Shown here: positions 1 to 5,032 of the stretch, piece by piece
Numbering within the stretch: the first letter of the stretch is position 1
How the letters are laid out: the number at the start of each line of letters is the position of its first letter
DNA from: an uncultured Lactobacillus sp.
GTDB lineage: Bacteria > Bacillota > Bacilli > Lactobacillales > Lactobacillaceae
Direction of reading: 5' to 3'
DNA: 5,851 nucleotides
Assembly (NCBI GenBank): GCA_945281075.1
Contig: CALYQE010000116.1
Coordinates: 1 to 5,851 of the forward strand
Made by a program: the position numbers and the translations under genes
The notes under the pieces: model-generated
The model's database searches: none
The model's input: the letters and a program-made list of their open reading frames with translations, nothing else
Told to the model about the DNA's origin: nothing

Positions 1-237
1 AGACATGTCTTGAACTTGTGAAGTATCAAATTTACTACCGAGGTTCAAGCTGGTTAGACTGCCGCAATAAAAGAACATGTAAGACATGTCTTGAACTTGT
101 GAAGTATTAAAGCTACTGACGTCCAAGCTGGTTAGACTGCTACAATCTTCGAACATGCCAGACATTTTTTGAACTTGTGAAGTATTAAAGCTACTGACGT
201 CTAAGCTTTTTAGACTGCTGCAATAAAGGAACATATA
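1..237 (-). repeat. Tandem 78-81-base coding repeats in the BspA-like gene
   Basis: Three successive units start (on the plus strand) near 1, 82 and 160, giving periods of 81 and 78 bases, or 27 and 26 codons. The block read on the plus strand as TTGAACTTGTGAAGTAT is present in all three, and the following segment (AAAGCTACTGACGTC) is identical in the units at 82 and 160. A more diverged unit lies before them, around 238-280. The array continues beyond the left edge, so copy number is unknown. Identity at the DNA level, not only the protein level, suggests recent duplication or gene conversion. Confidence 0.85.
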
Positions 238-882
238 TCTCATTGAAGTAGCTTCAGATGTATCAATCTTCTCCATTCCGCTAATTGAGGTTAAATTTTT
301 TAAGTTACCATTTGTACTCCATGGATCTTTAGCATTAGAAAACAAAAAATCAGCACTGCCAATTATTTTTAGGGGACCTGTGATTTCAACTGTTTTAATA
401 CTGAGTGGATTAATGCCAGTAATTTCTCCCAGTCCCTTCGGAGCGGTTTTCGAATTATCCATTGTTCCACCAGGAATGGTTAATAATCCACTGTCGCTAT
501 CAAATTGTACCTGCAGCCCATTCCAAGTATAGCTGCTAGCATTAGCTTTGGGTGAAATCACCTGATTATCAGCAGCCTTTGATTCTTCTGGCTGAGCACC
601 TTCTTGTTCAACGGTACGAGTTAAGTAATCATTTGAACTATCAGCTGCAGTTTGACTTTTGGCTGCCTGCTTTGGCTGGATTGGCGCAACTTGATCAGCC
701 TGCTGCAGTGCAGTCTTCTTCTTATCCTTTCCACTCGCTGCTTTTTTGGCCCTTAAACTGATATTAGCCGTTTTGGCAGCGGCTGCTGTCTTGGGCTGAA
801 TTGCAAGCAATCCAATTATCATTATGACCAAGATTAGCAGCAGCGCTGTTAGGCGCTTAACCGCCTTGGTTATGGTACCCAT
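1..882 (-). CDS. BspA-like secreted surface protein with DUF285-type leucine-rich repeats (5' part, continues past the left edge)
   Basis: The frame is open from an ATG at 882 to the window edge: 294 codons and no stop. The start is supported by a good ribosome binding site (AAAGGGAG, 7 bases upstream). Residues 1-36 look like a signal peptide: a basic start (KAVKR), a hydrophobic core at about 11-28, then an Ala-rich stretch (KTAAAAK) where cleavage is likely. Residues 37-115 are a low-complexity linker rich in Lys, Ala, Gln and Ser. Residues 118-200 look like the N-terminal cap seen in BspA-like proteins (YTWNGLQVQF, then LLTIPGGT). From about residue 202, near-identical 26-27-residue units begin, with the pattern MxxMFxxCxSLxSLDVSSFNTSQVQ, typical of DUF285/BspA leucine-rich repeats. 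Such proteins are exported and in several bacteria act in adhesion; that role here is inferred. The C-terminal anchor lies outside the window. The gene is a separate unit from the upstream gene, with its own promoter. Family assignment is fairly sure; ligand unknown. Confidence 0.85.
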   Translation of the reverse strand, partial: MGTITKAVKRLTALLLILVIMIIGLLAIQPKTAAAAKTANISLRAKKAASGKDKKKTALQQADQVAPIQPKQAAKSQTAADSSNDYLTRTVEQEGAQPEESKAADNQVISPKANASSYTWNGLQVQFDSDSGLLTIPGGTMDNSKTAPKGLGEITGINPLSIKTVEITGPLKIIGSADFLFSNAKDPWSTNGNLKNLTSISGMEKIDTSEATSMRYMFLYCSSLKSLDVSSFNTSQVQKMSGMFEDCSSLTSLDVSSFNTSQVQDMSYMFFYCGSLTSLNLGSKFDTSQVQDMS

Positions 883-924
883 ATTGATTCTCCCTTTACT
901 ATATTAATTAGGTAAAAATTCCTT

Positions 925-938
925 TGTAACTGTTTACA
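925..938 (-). promoter_or_regulatory. Probable cre site (CcpA operator) at the BspA-like gene promoter
   Basis: Read on the plus strand, the sequence is TGTAACTGTTTACA. It matches the Bacillus catabolite-responsive element consensus TGWAANCGNTNWCA at 13 of 14 positions; the only mismatch is the central C. The outer arms (TGTAA/TTACA) are a perfect inverted repeat. The site lies 7 bases downstream of the predicted -10 box, covering the expected transcription start. In Gram-positive bacteria this position usually means repression by CcpA when a preferred sugar is present. The match is seen directly; CcpA control is inferred. A chance match in AT-rich DNA cannot be excluded. Confidence 0.55.
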
Positions 939-944
939 CTTTGT

Positions 945-974
945 ATTCTATCACTATCTTGCTATTTATAAAAA
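945..974 (-). promoter_or_regulatory. Candidate promoter of the BspA-like gene (extended -10)
   Basis: Minus-strand TGATAGAAT at 953-945 is an extended -10 element (TG, one base, TAGAAT). The matching -35 region is weak (TTTTTA at 974-969), as is common when an extended -10 is present. Transcription would begin near 938, giving a leader of roughly 55 bases before the ATG at 882. The region is AT-rich, so other start points are possible. Confidence 0.45.
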
Positions 975-984
975 TATTATTCTT

Positions 985-996
985 GCTTATATAAGC
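985..996. promoter_or_regulatory. Perfect 12-base palindrome GCTTATATAAGC upstream of the candidate promoter
   Basis: GCTTAT/ATAAGC is a perfect inverted repeat with no spacer. It sits about 47-58 bases upstream of the predicted start of the BspA-like transcript, a usual place for an activator. The flanks are nearly all A and T, with GTTTATAT occurring twice at about 1010 and 1039. It could be a dimeric regulator's site, or simply chance in AT-rich DNA. No regulator is identified. Confidence 0.25.
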
Positions 997-1110
997 TTTT
1001 AATATCAACGTTTATATCATCAATTTTATAATTTATTGTTTATATAAAAATAAACACATTATGGGAGGCCCTTGTTATTTTATTTTTTAATGTTGCTAAC
1101 TTCACTTTTA

Positions 1111-1145
1111 AAGCAAAAAAGCAAAGCTAAAAGATGGCTTTGCTT
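1111..1145 (-). terminator. Intrinsic terminator after the DUF6176-like gene
   Basis: On the minus strand a perfect 9-bp stem, AAGCAAAGC (1145-1137) and GCTTTGCTT (1127-1119), encloses a 9-base loop. The stem is followed directly by more T residues (1118-1115). It lies 23 bases past the stop codon. It separates this gene from the BspA-like gene, which therefore needs its own promoter. Confidence 0.85.
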
Positions 1146-1160
1146 GTTGCAGTATTTAAG

Positions 1161-1180
1161 TTCATAAATTATTTTATGAA
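1161..1180 (-). repeat. AT-rich inverted repeat across the stop codon of the DUF6176-like gene
   Basis: TTCATAAA (1161-1168) and TTTATGAA (1173-1180) are perfect 8-base inverted arms around a 4-base loop, and the loop contains the TAA stop. As RNA it would form a weak, AU-rich hairpin just before the main terminator. It may be incidental or may stabilise the 3' end. Confidence 0.4.
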
Positions 1181-1519
1181 TTGCTCAATTGCTGGTGATA
1201 GTAAACTTTGCTCCATGACCATATCAACTGGACGATATGTTTCGTCGATACACTCTGTCCAATATTCAAGGTGCTTCTTATCAATGTAACTCATTGATTC
1301 TTCAACAGCTCTTCCGCCTTCTCCTTGTATTGAATACCAATAAAAGTAGGTATAGCCATCGGGATTTTTTTCCTTGAAGACCGTTTCAACAAACATTTTT
1401 TCACCAGCCATTGTTGCGACTGTATCTTGATGATGCTGATTAAGAAAATCCATCCATTCTTGAGCAGCTTGTTCCCGACCCTGTTTGATCCGAAATCGGG
1501 TCAATTCAATTTTTATCAT
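1169..1519 (-). CDS. DUF6176-like protein of unknown function
   Basis: A complete 116-residue, probably cytosolic protein; there is no signal peptide or membrane segment. I recognise it, from memory, as resembling the DUF6176 family of small Bacillota proteins. Landmarks are the start (MIKIELTRFRIKQG), EWMDFL at 21-26, the block YWYSIQGEGG at 60-69, and a C-terminal block with His83, Trp87, Cys90 and Asp92 (KKHLEYWTECID). The order strand-helix-strand-strand-helix suggests a ferredoxin-like alpha/beta fold, as in dimeric alpha-beta-barrel proteins; that is inference. The conserved-looking Tyr, Trp, His, Cys and Asp residues could line a ligand pocket, but no reaction is known. The ATG is the only good start; its ribosome binding site is weak (AGAAAG). 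The gene begins just after the rpsI terminator and ends in its own terminator. It may therefore be expressed by readthrough. Confidence 0.75.
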   Translation of the reverse strand: MIKIELTRFRIKQGREQAAQEWMDFLNQHHQDTVATMAGEKMFVETVFKEKNPDGYTYFYWYSIQGEGGRAVEESMSYIDKKHLEYWTECIDETYRPVDMVMEQSLLSPAIEQFIK

Positions 1520-1538
1520 TTTAACACTTTCTTGTACT

Positions 1539-1571
1539 AAAAAAAGACATCAGCACTAAGCTGATGTCTTT
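1539..1571 (-). terminator. Intrinsic terminator of the rplM-rpsI operon
   Basis: A perfect 12-bp stem (AAAGACATCAGC at 1571-1560, minus strand, and its complement at 1554-1543) closes a 5-base loop. It is followed by a T-run on the minus strand down to 1539. It lies about 70 bases after the rpsI stop. The strength of stem and T-tract predicts efficient termination, yet the next gene starts only 19 bases beyond the T-tract. Confidence 0.9.
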
Positions 1572-1640
1572 GGATCTGCTCGGCAAGAAACCATCTAACA
1601 AAGCAGACTTGGAATCACCATCCAATAAACCGCTAAAATA
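1572..1640 (-). other. rpsI 3' untranslated region with minor possible hairpins
   Basis: This 69-base stretch between the rpsI stop and the terminator has no gene. On the minus strand it can form a short hairpin (TTGGA/TCCAA, 1625-1609) and a longer-range 6-bp pairing (TCTGCT at 1607-1602 with AGCAGA at 1580-1575). No convincing -35/-10 pair for the downstream gene was found here. Its function, if any, is unknown. Confidence 0.3.
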
Positions 1641-2036
1641 TTAACGCTTACTGAATTGTGAAGCTTTACGAGCCTTCTTAAGACCTGGCTTTTTACGTTC
1701 AACCATTCTTGGATCACGAGTTAAGAAACCAGCCTTCTTCAAAGGACTACGGAAATCTGGGTCAATTTCAAGCAAAGCACGAGCAATGCCCAAACGGATT
1801 GCTCCAGCTTGACCAGAGAAACCTCCACCATTAACATTGACTTTAACGTCATATTGATTTTCAGTTTCTGTCAAAGTCAAAGGTTGCTTCAAATCCTTAA
1901 CTAAGTTAGGGAATGGGATGTATTGATCAACATCTTTGTTGTTCACAATAATTTTTCCACTGCCTGGTACTAAACGTACACGAGCAACAGCATCTTTACG
2001 TCGGCCAGTACCTGCATATGCGACTTGTTGTGCCAT
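1641..2036 (-). CDS. rpsI: 30S ribosomal protein S9 (uS9)
   Basis: A complete 131-residue S9, the usual length for Bacillota. It is a small-subunit protein in the head of the 30S particle, and its basic C-terminal tail reaches toward the P-site tRNA. The family signature [19 protein letters not shown] is at 70-88. The N-terminal [16 protein letters not shown] and the C-terminal basic tail ([10 protein letters not shown], ending SQFSKR) are typical and intact. The ATG start has a strong AGGAGG site 9 bases upstream. That site overlaps the TAG stop of rplM, and only 13 bases separate the two genes, so translation of the pair is probably coupled. It is the last gene before the operon terminator. 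Certain. Confidence 0.98.
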   Translation of the reverse strand: MAQQVAYAGTGRRKDAVARVRLVPGSGKIIVNNKDVDQYIPFPNLVKDLKQPLTLTETENQYDVKVNVNGGGFSGQAGAIRLGIARALLEIDPDFRSPLKKAGFLTRDPRMVERKKPGLKKARKASQFSKR

Positions 2037-2049
2037 TTATGATAACCTC

Positions 2050-2493
2050 CTAGATTAATTTATTGATGTCTAACTTTTCAGGCTTTTGTGCTTCATGCTT
2101 GTGATCTTCGCCAGCATATACATGCATCTTCATGAATTGTTGGTGTCCAAGCGTGTTCTTTGGAAGCATACCCTTAACTGACATTTCAACTAATCTAACT
2201 GGGTTGTTAGCAAGCAGTTGACCTGCTGGAGTGGCCTTAATGCCGCCTAAGGAACCTGAATGGTGGTAGTAAATCTTGTCAGTAGCCTTTTTACCAGTCA
2301 GTTTTACATTGGCAGCGTTAATAACAATAACGTTATCGCCAGTATCAACATTTGGTGTATATTGAGGCTTGTTCTTACCTCTTAAAATAGTTGCTACTGC
2401 AGTAGACAGACGACCTAAAGATACATCTGTTGCGTCAATAACATACCACTTACGTTCAATTTCATTAGGTTTTGCTAATTGTGTAGTACGCAA
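2050..2493 (-). CDS. rplM: 50S ribosomal protein L13 (uL13)
   Basis: A complete 147-residue L13, an early-assembly protein of the large subunit that binds 23S rRNA. Family landmarks are [17 protein letters not shown] at 14-30, [17 protein letters not shown] at 37-53, YYHHSG at 75-80, and the signature region 102-133 ([12 protein letters not shown], then [10 protein letters not shown]). The start is TTG at 2493. It is preferred because a GGAGGA site lies 7 bases upstream and the resulting N-terminus ([16 protein letters not shown]) matches the family exactly. TTG starts are less efficient and may help set the level of this tightly controlled gene. It is the first gene of the rplM-rpsI pair, behind its own promoter and leader. 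Confidence 0.98.
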   Translation of the reverse strand: MRTTQLAKPNEIERKWYVIDATDVSLGRLSTAVATILRGKNKPQYTPNVDTGDNVIVINAANVKLTGKKATDKIYYHHSGSLGGIKATPAGQLLANNPVRLVEMSVKGMLPKNTLGHQQFMKMHVYAGEDHKHEAQKPEKLDINKLI

Positions 2494-2562
2494 TTTAATT
2501 TCCTCCGTTTATACGTTGTTTGAATACAATAAGATTCCGGGGCCTATCGTGGACAAACATAC
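2494..2562 (-). ncRNA. Probable L13 ribosomal-protein leader (5' UTR of rplM-rpsI)
   Basis: About 69 bases of untranslated leader precede rplM. On the minus strand it folds into an imperfect hairpin. A 6-bp basal stem pairs TGTTTG (2559-2554) with CAAACA (2522-2517). Above a 3-by-3 internal loop, a 6-bp upper stem pairs ACGATA (2550-2545) with TATTGT (2531-2526), including one G-U pair. The apical loop holds GGCCCCGGAATCT. An L13 leader, thought to be bound by the ribosomal protein for feedback control, is known upstream of L13-S9 operons in low-GC Gram-positives. Position and structure fit it; the match to the family model is inferred, not computed. The ribosome binding site lies just 3' of the hairpin. 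Confidence 0.6.
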
Positions 2563-2568
2563 CTAAAT

Positions 2569-2597
2569 AGAATACGTCCTTTTTGCTTAAATGTCAA
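2569..2597 (-). promoter_or_regulatory. Sigma-A-type promoter of rplM-rpsI
   Basis: On the minus strand there is a perfect -35 box TTGACA (2597-2592), a 17-base spacer, and the -10 box TATTCT (2574-2569). Transcription should start near 2562. The -35 box contains the TGA stop codon of truA (2596-2594), so the coding end and the promoter are compressed into the same bases. No terminator separates truA from this promoter, so transcripts of the upstream unit may also read into rplM. Confidence 0.85.
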
Positions 2598-3385
2598 TAT
2601 AATTCGCGATCAAGGCGATATTTTTTCGGAATATCTTCATAAAAGACGTGGTATAAAAACAAGCCGTTTGCCTGAGCAGTTTCACGCACTTGTTCACGGT
2701 CTTGCGCCTTTATCACCCGGGGCAAATCATCAACTGGACGCCTGCCATTTCCAATTTCCAGTAAAGTAGCAACTAAAATGCGCACCATATTATATAAAAA
2801 GCCCGAACAGATAAAGTCAAAGACGATTTCATTTGCCTGCTCATTTTTTTGAATATTAACATAGTACATCGTGCGAACCTTGTTTTTAATTTGTCCTCCG
2901 CTGGCCGCAAAACTGGTAAAGTCGTGCTTGCCTAGCAAGTCCTTTGCAGCGGTTTGCATTTTTTTGAGGTCAACCGGATAAGGGTAGTGTCCGGTATAAA
3001 AGCGTTTAAACGGATCAACAAAACGATCCAAACTGACGCGGTAGCGGTACCACTTTCCTTTAGCGCTATATCTGACGTGAAAATCATCATCAACGATTTC
3101 ACAGTCTTTAAAGACAATATCAAGTGGCATGATTGAGTTAAGTGCACAAATCATTCTTGGGGCTGGAATGCATGTTTTAGGATAGTCAAAGTTAATGACC
3201 TGTCCCAAAGCATGAACGCCAGCATCAGTTCTTCCTGAACCCTCAACAGCCACCTCACAGCCCTTAGTCATCTTCTTGAGGGCAGCTTCAATAGTGCCCT
3301 GAACAGTTCGCTGATGAGGTTGAGATTGAAAGCCATGAAACAAATGGCCATCATATGCCAGTGTCATTTTATATCTGGTAGTCAT
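2594..3385 (-). CDS. truA: tRNA pseudouridine(38-40) synthase TruA
   Basis: A complete 263-residue TruA, near the family's usual 245-270. It isomerises uridine to pseudouridine at positions 38-40 in the anticodon stem-loop of many tRNAs, in the cytosol, without a cofactor. The catalytic Asp is Asp54 in the motif GRTDAGVHA (51-59). Other family marks are [10 protein letters not shown] near the start (11-20), KWYRYRV at 111-117, KNKVRT at 167-172 and [12 protein letters not shown] at 194-205. Nothing essential appears to be missing. The ATG overlaps the ecfT stop in TAATG, with a weak AGGA site 5 bases before it, so translation is probably coupled to ecfT. Its stop codon lies inside the -35 box of the rplM promoter. 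Association with ecf genes is a conserved position in Bacillota and does not imply a role in transport. Confidence 0.97.
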   Translation of the reverse strand: MTTRYKMTLAYDGHLFHGFQSQPHQRTVQGTIEAALKKMTKGCEVAVEGSGRTDAGVHALGQVINFDYPKTCIPAPRMICALNSIMPLDIVFKDCEIVDDDFHVRYSAKGKWYRYRVSLDRFVDPFKRFYTGHYPYPVDLKKMQTAAKDLLGKHDFTSFAASGGQIKNKVRTMYYVNIQKNEQANEIVFDFICSGFLYNMVRILVATLLEIGNGRRPVDDLPRVIKAQDREQVRETAQANGLFLYHVFYEDIPKKYRLDRELY

Positions 3386-4182
3386 TAGTGTGTCCTAAAA
3401 ATTATTAACAAAGCGGTTAGCAAAATAAAATAAACTAAATTAATGAGATCAAACTTAGACCATTTCAAAATTCGAAACTTTGTTCTGCCCTGATCACCGC
3501 GATAGCCACGGGATTCCATTGCCGTTGACAAGTCAATCGCAGTTTCCAATGAACTAATAAAAAGCGGCACTAAAAGCGGCGTGATTGCTTTGGCCCGAGT
3601 TACTAGGCCACCATTATTAAAATCTGCTCCGCGTGAACGTTGCGCGTTCATTATTTTTAATGTTTCATCAAACAGGGTCGGGACAAATCGCAGCGCAATT
3701 GACATTACCAATGCAATTTTATCAACCGGTACCCTAAAAAGCTTTAACGGGAGCAAAAGCCACTCGATTGCATCGGCAATTTCCAATGGCATGGTCGTCA
3801 CCGTCATGACCGTTGAAATTAAAATGATCACGGTAAAACGAATAAAGATAAAGATCGCGTTGGTGATGCCATAGCTTGAAACCACAAATATGCCCCATTG
3901 CCAATAAACTTGCCCACCAACCGTGAAGAAAAGCTGTAACAAGGAGGTAAACATAATCAGCCAAATCATTGGCTTGACGCCATCCCAGAATATTTTGGGT
4001 TTCAGACCAGTTGCCAGCACCGCCAGCAAGCTAAAAAAAGTTACTATTAGGTAGGTAATCGGATTATTAGCTAAAAAAATCAGTAAAATAAAAGCAATAG
4101 TTGCAAGCAGCTTCCCCCGCGGATCCATTCGATAAACTAATGAGTCCCCGGCAATATAGCGACCGATTAATATTTTACTCAC
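3385..4182 (-). CDS. ecfT: ECF transporter transmembrane (T) component EcfT
   Basis: A complete 265-residue integral membrane protein, the usual length. EcfT links the two ATPases to interchangeable substrate-binding S components and drives their toppling during uptake of vitamins or metals. Hydrophobic segments are seen at about 26-60 (two spans), 72-88, 104-128, 153-170 and 243-262. The two coupling motifs that dock into the ATPases are present: QRSRGAD (181-187) and MESRGYRG (222-229), each with the Ala/Ser-Arg-Gly core. The start is GTG at 4182. It gives the expected N-terminus (SKILIGRYI) and has an AGGGGTG site within the end of ecfA2. An ATG two bases upstream is out of frame and meets TGA at once. 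Four bases separate it from ecfA2. Confidence 0.96.
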   Translation of the reverse strand: MSKILIGRYIAGDSLVYRMDPRGKLLATIAFILLIFLANNPITYLIVTFFSLLAVLATGLKPKIFWDGVKPMIWLIMFTSLLQLFFTVGGQVYWQWGIFVVSSYGITNAIFIFIRFTVIILISTVMTVTTMPLEIADAIEWLLLPLKLFRVPVDKIALVMSIALRFVPTLFDETLKIMNAQRSRGADFNNGGLVTRAKAITPLLVPLFISSLETAIDLSTAMESRGYRGDQGRTKFRILKWSKFDLINLVYFILLTALLIIFRTH

Positions 4183-4186
4183 ATGC

Positions 4187-5032
4187 TCACCCCTTGATAT
4201 TTTGCTCTAATTCCTTAATTAAATCACTTTTGGTCAATGGCTGCTTAGTAAAAGAAAAGTTATGCAGCTGACTAGCAAACAACGATGCTTTTGGTTCTTC
4301 AAGATAATGCTGTCGAAGCCATTCAGGATTTTGAAAGACCTCCGCCGGGCTATCATGTTTGATTAGTCTGCCATTTTCCATTACTAAGACATCATCAGCG
4401 TAATTAACCACATCATCCATATTGTGGGTTACCAAAATTACGGTATGCCCTTCTTTTTGGTAGTCAACGAACAAATTCATCATTTGCTGGCGCGCCCGCG
4501 GATCAAGTCCGGCAGCCGGCTCATCCAGGCACAAAATATCCGGTTCATAAGCCATTACTCCTGCAATCGCTACCCGGCGCATTTGACCACCGGAGAGTTC
4601 GAAGGGAGACCGTTCCCCAATTTCGCTTGGCAACCCGACCCTAGTCAGCCAAAATTGTGCACTTTCTTTTGCCTTTTCTTCGCTATAACCGAAATTTTTA
4701 GGTCCAAAGGCAATGTCATCAAGGACCGTGTTTTCAAATAGCTGCGCCTCAGGAAATTGAAAAACCAAACTGACATGCCGGCGCAAATTCTTCAGTTGCT
4801 TATTGGTTGTTTCAGGCGTAATCAAAGTATCCGCAATTTCAATTTGCCCCACGGTGGGCTTTAGTAAAGCGTTAAAATGCTGCATCAAAGTCGATTTACC
4901 ACTACCCGTGTGACCCACGATCGCTGTGAAGGAGCCATCCTGCAGTTCAAAACTAACATCCTGAAGCCCGAGTTTTTCTAACGGCGAGTCGGGCGAATAT
5001 GTATATCCTACTTTTTCGAATTTAATTGACAT
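4187..5032 (-). CDS. ecfA2: ECF transporter ATP-binding protein EcfA2
   Basis: A complete 281-residue ABC ATPase that pairs with EcfA1 as a heterodimer on the cytosolic face of EcfT. Motifs in order: Walker [10 protein letters not shown] (40-48), Q-loop Gln92 within [11 protein letters not shown] (90-100), signature LSGGQ (146-150), Walker B ILCLDEP (166-172) with catalytic Glu171, D-loop AGLDP (174-178), switch His203. All are intact, so both ATP sites of the heterodimer can be expected to be active. The FPEAQLFE form of the Q-loop region is characteristic of EcfA2. The C-terminal extension (about 232-281) is usual for these subunits. The ATG at 5032 lies inside the end of ecfA1, giving a 25-base overlap. 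The ribosome binding site is weak, so translation probably depends on ribosomes finishing ecfA1. Confidence 0.96.
   Translation of the reverse strand: MSIKFEKVGYTYSPDSPLEKLGLQDVSFELQDGSFTAIVGHTGSGKSTLMQHFNALLKPTVGQIEIADTLITPETTNKQLKNLRRHVSLVFQFPEAQLFENTVLDDIAFGPKNFGYSEEKAKESAQFWLTRVGLPSEIGERSPFELSGGQMRRVAIAGVMAYEPDILCLDEPAAGLDPRARQQMMNLFVDYQKEGHTVILVTHNMDDVVNYADDVLVMENGRLIKHDSPAEVFQNPEWLRQHYLEEPKASLFASQLHNFSFTKQPLTKSDLIKELEQNIKG

Noticed and set aside
552..761. Plus-strand open frame of 69 codons
   Set aside because: It lies wholly antisense to the signal peptide and linker part of the BspA-like gene, and its peptide resembles no protein family I recognise. The minus-strand frame has a ribosome binding site, signal peptide and recognisable repeats.
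1518..1526. TGTTAAAAT as an extended -10 promoter for the DUF6176-like gene
   Set aside because: It overlaps the ATG, so transcription would begin inside the coding region, and no other in-frame start follows soon enough to give an intact protein.
1572..1640. Riboswitch or small RNA between rpsI and the DUF6176-like gene
   Set aside because: Only short helices are possible, no known riboswitch core is recognised, and no segment clearly competes with the terminator stem as an antiterminator.
2369..2566. Plus-strand open frame across the start of rplM and its leader
   Set aside because: It is a shadow of rplM and the structured leader; it has no family features and opposes a strong promoter.
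2932..3147. Alternative minus-strand frame inside truA (also plus-strand 2954-3136)
   Set aside because: Both lie inside an intact truA with all catalytic motifs; neither has a ribosome binding site or protein-like features.
3581..3964. Open frames on both strands inside ecfT
   Set aside because: They are out-of-frame readings of a transmembrane gene; ecfT itself is complete with both coupling motifs.
4424..4741. Plus-strand 105-codon open frame
   Set aside because: It is antisense to the Walker B, signature and Q-loop region of ecfA2, which is intact.
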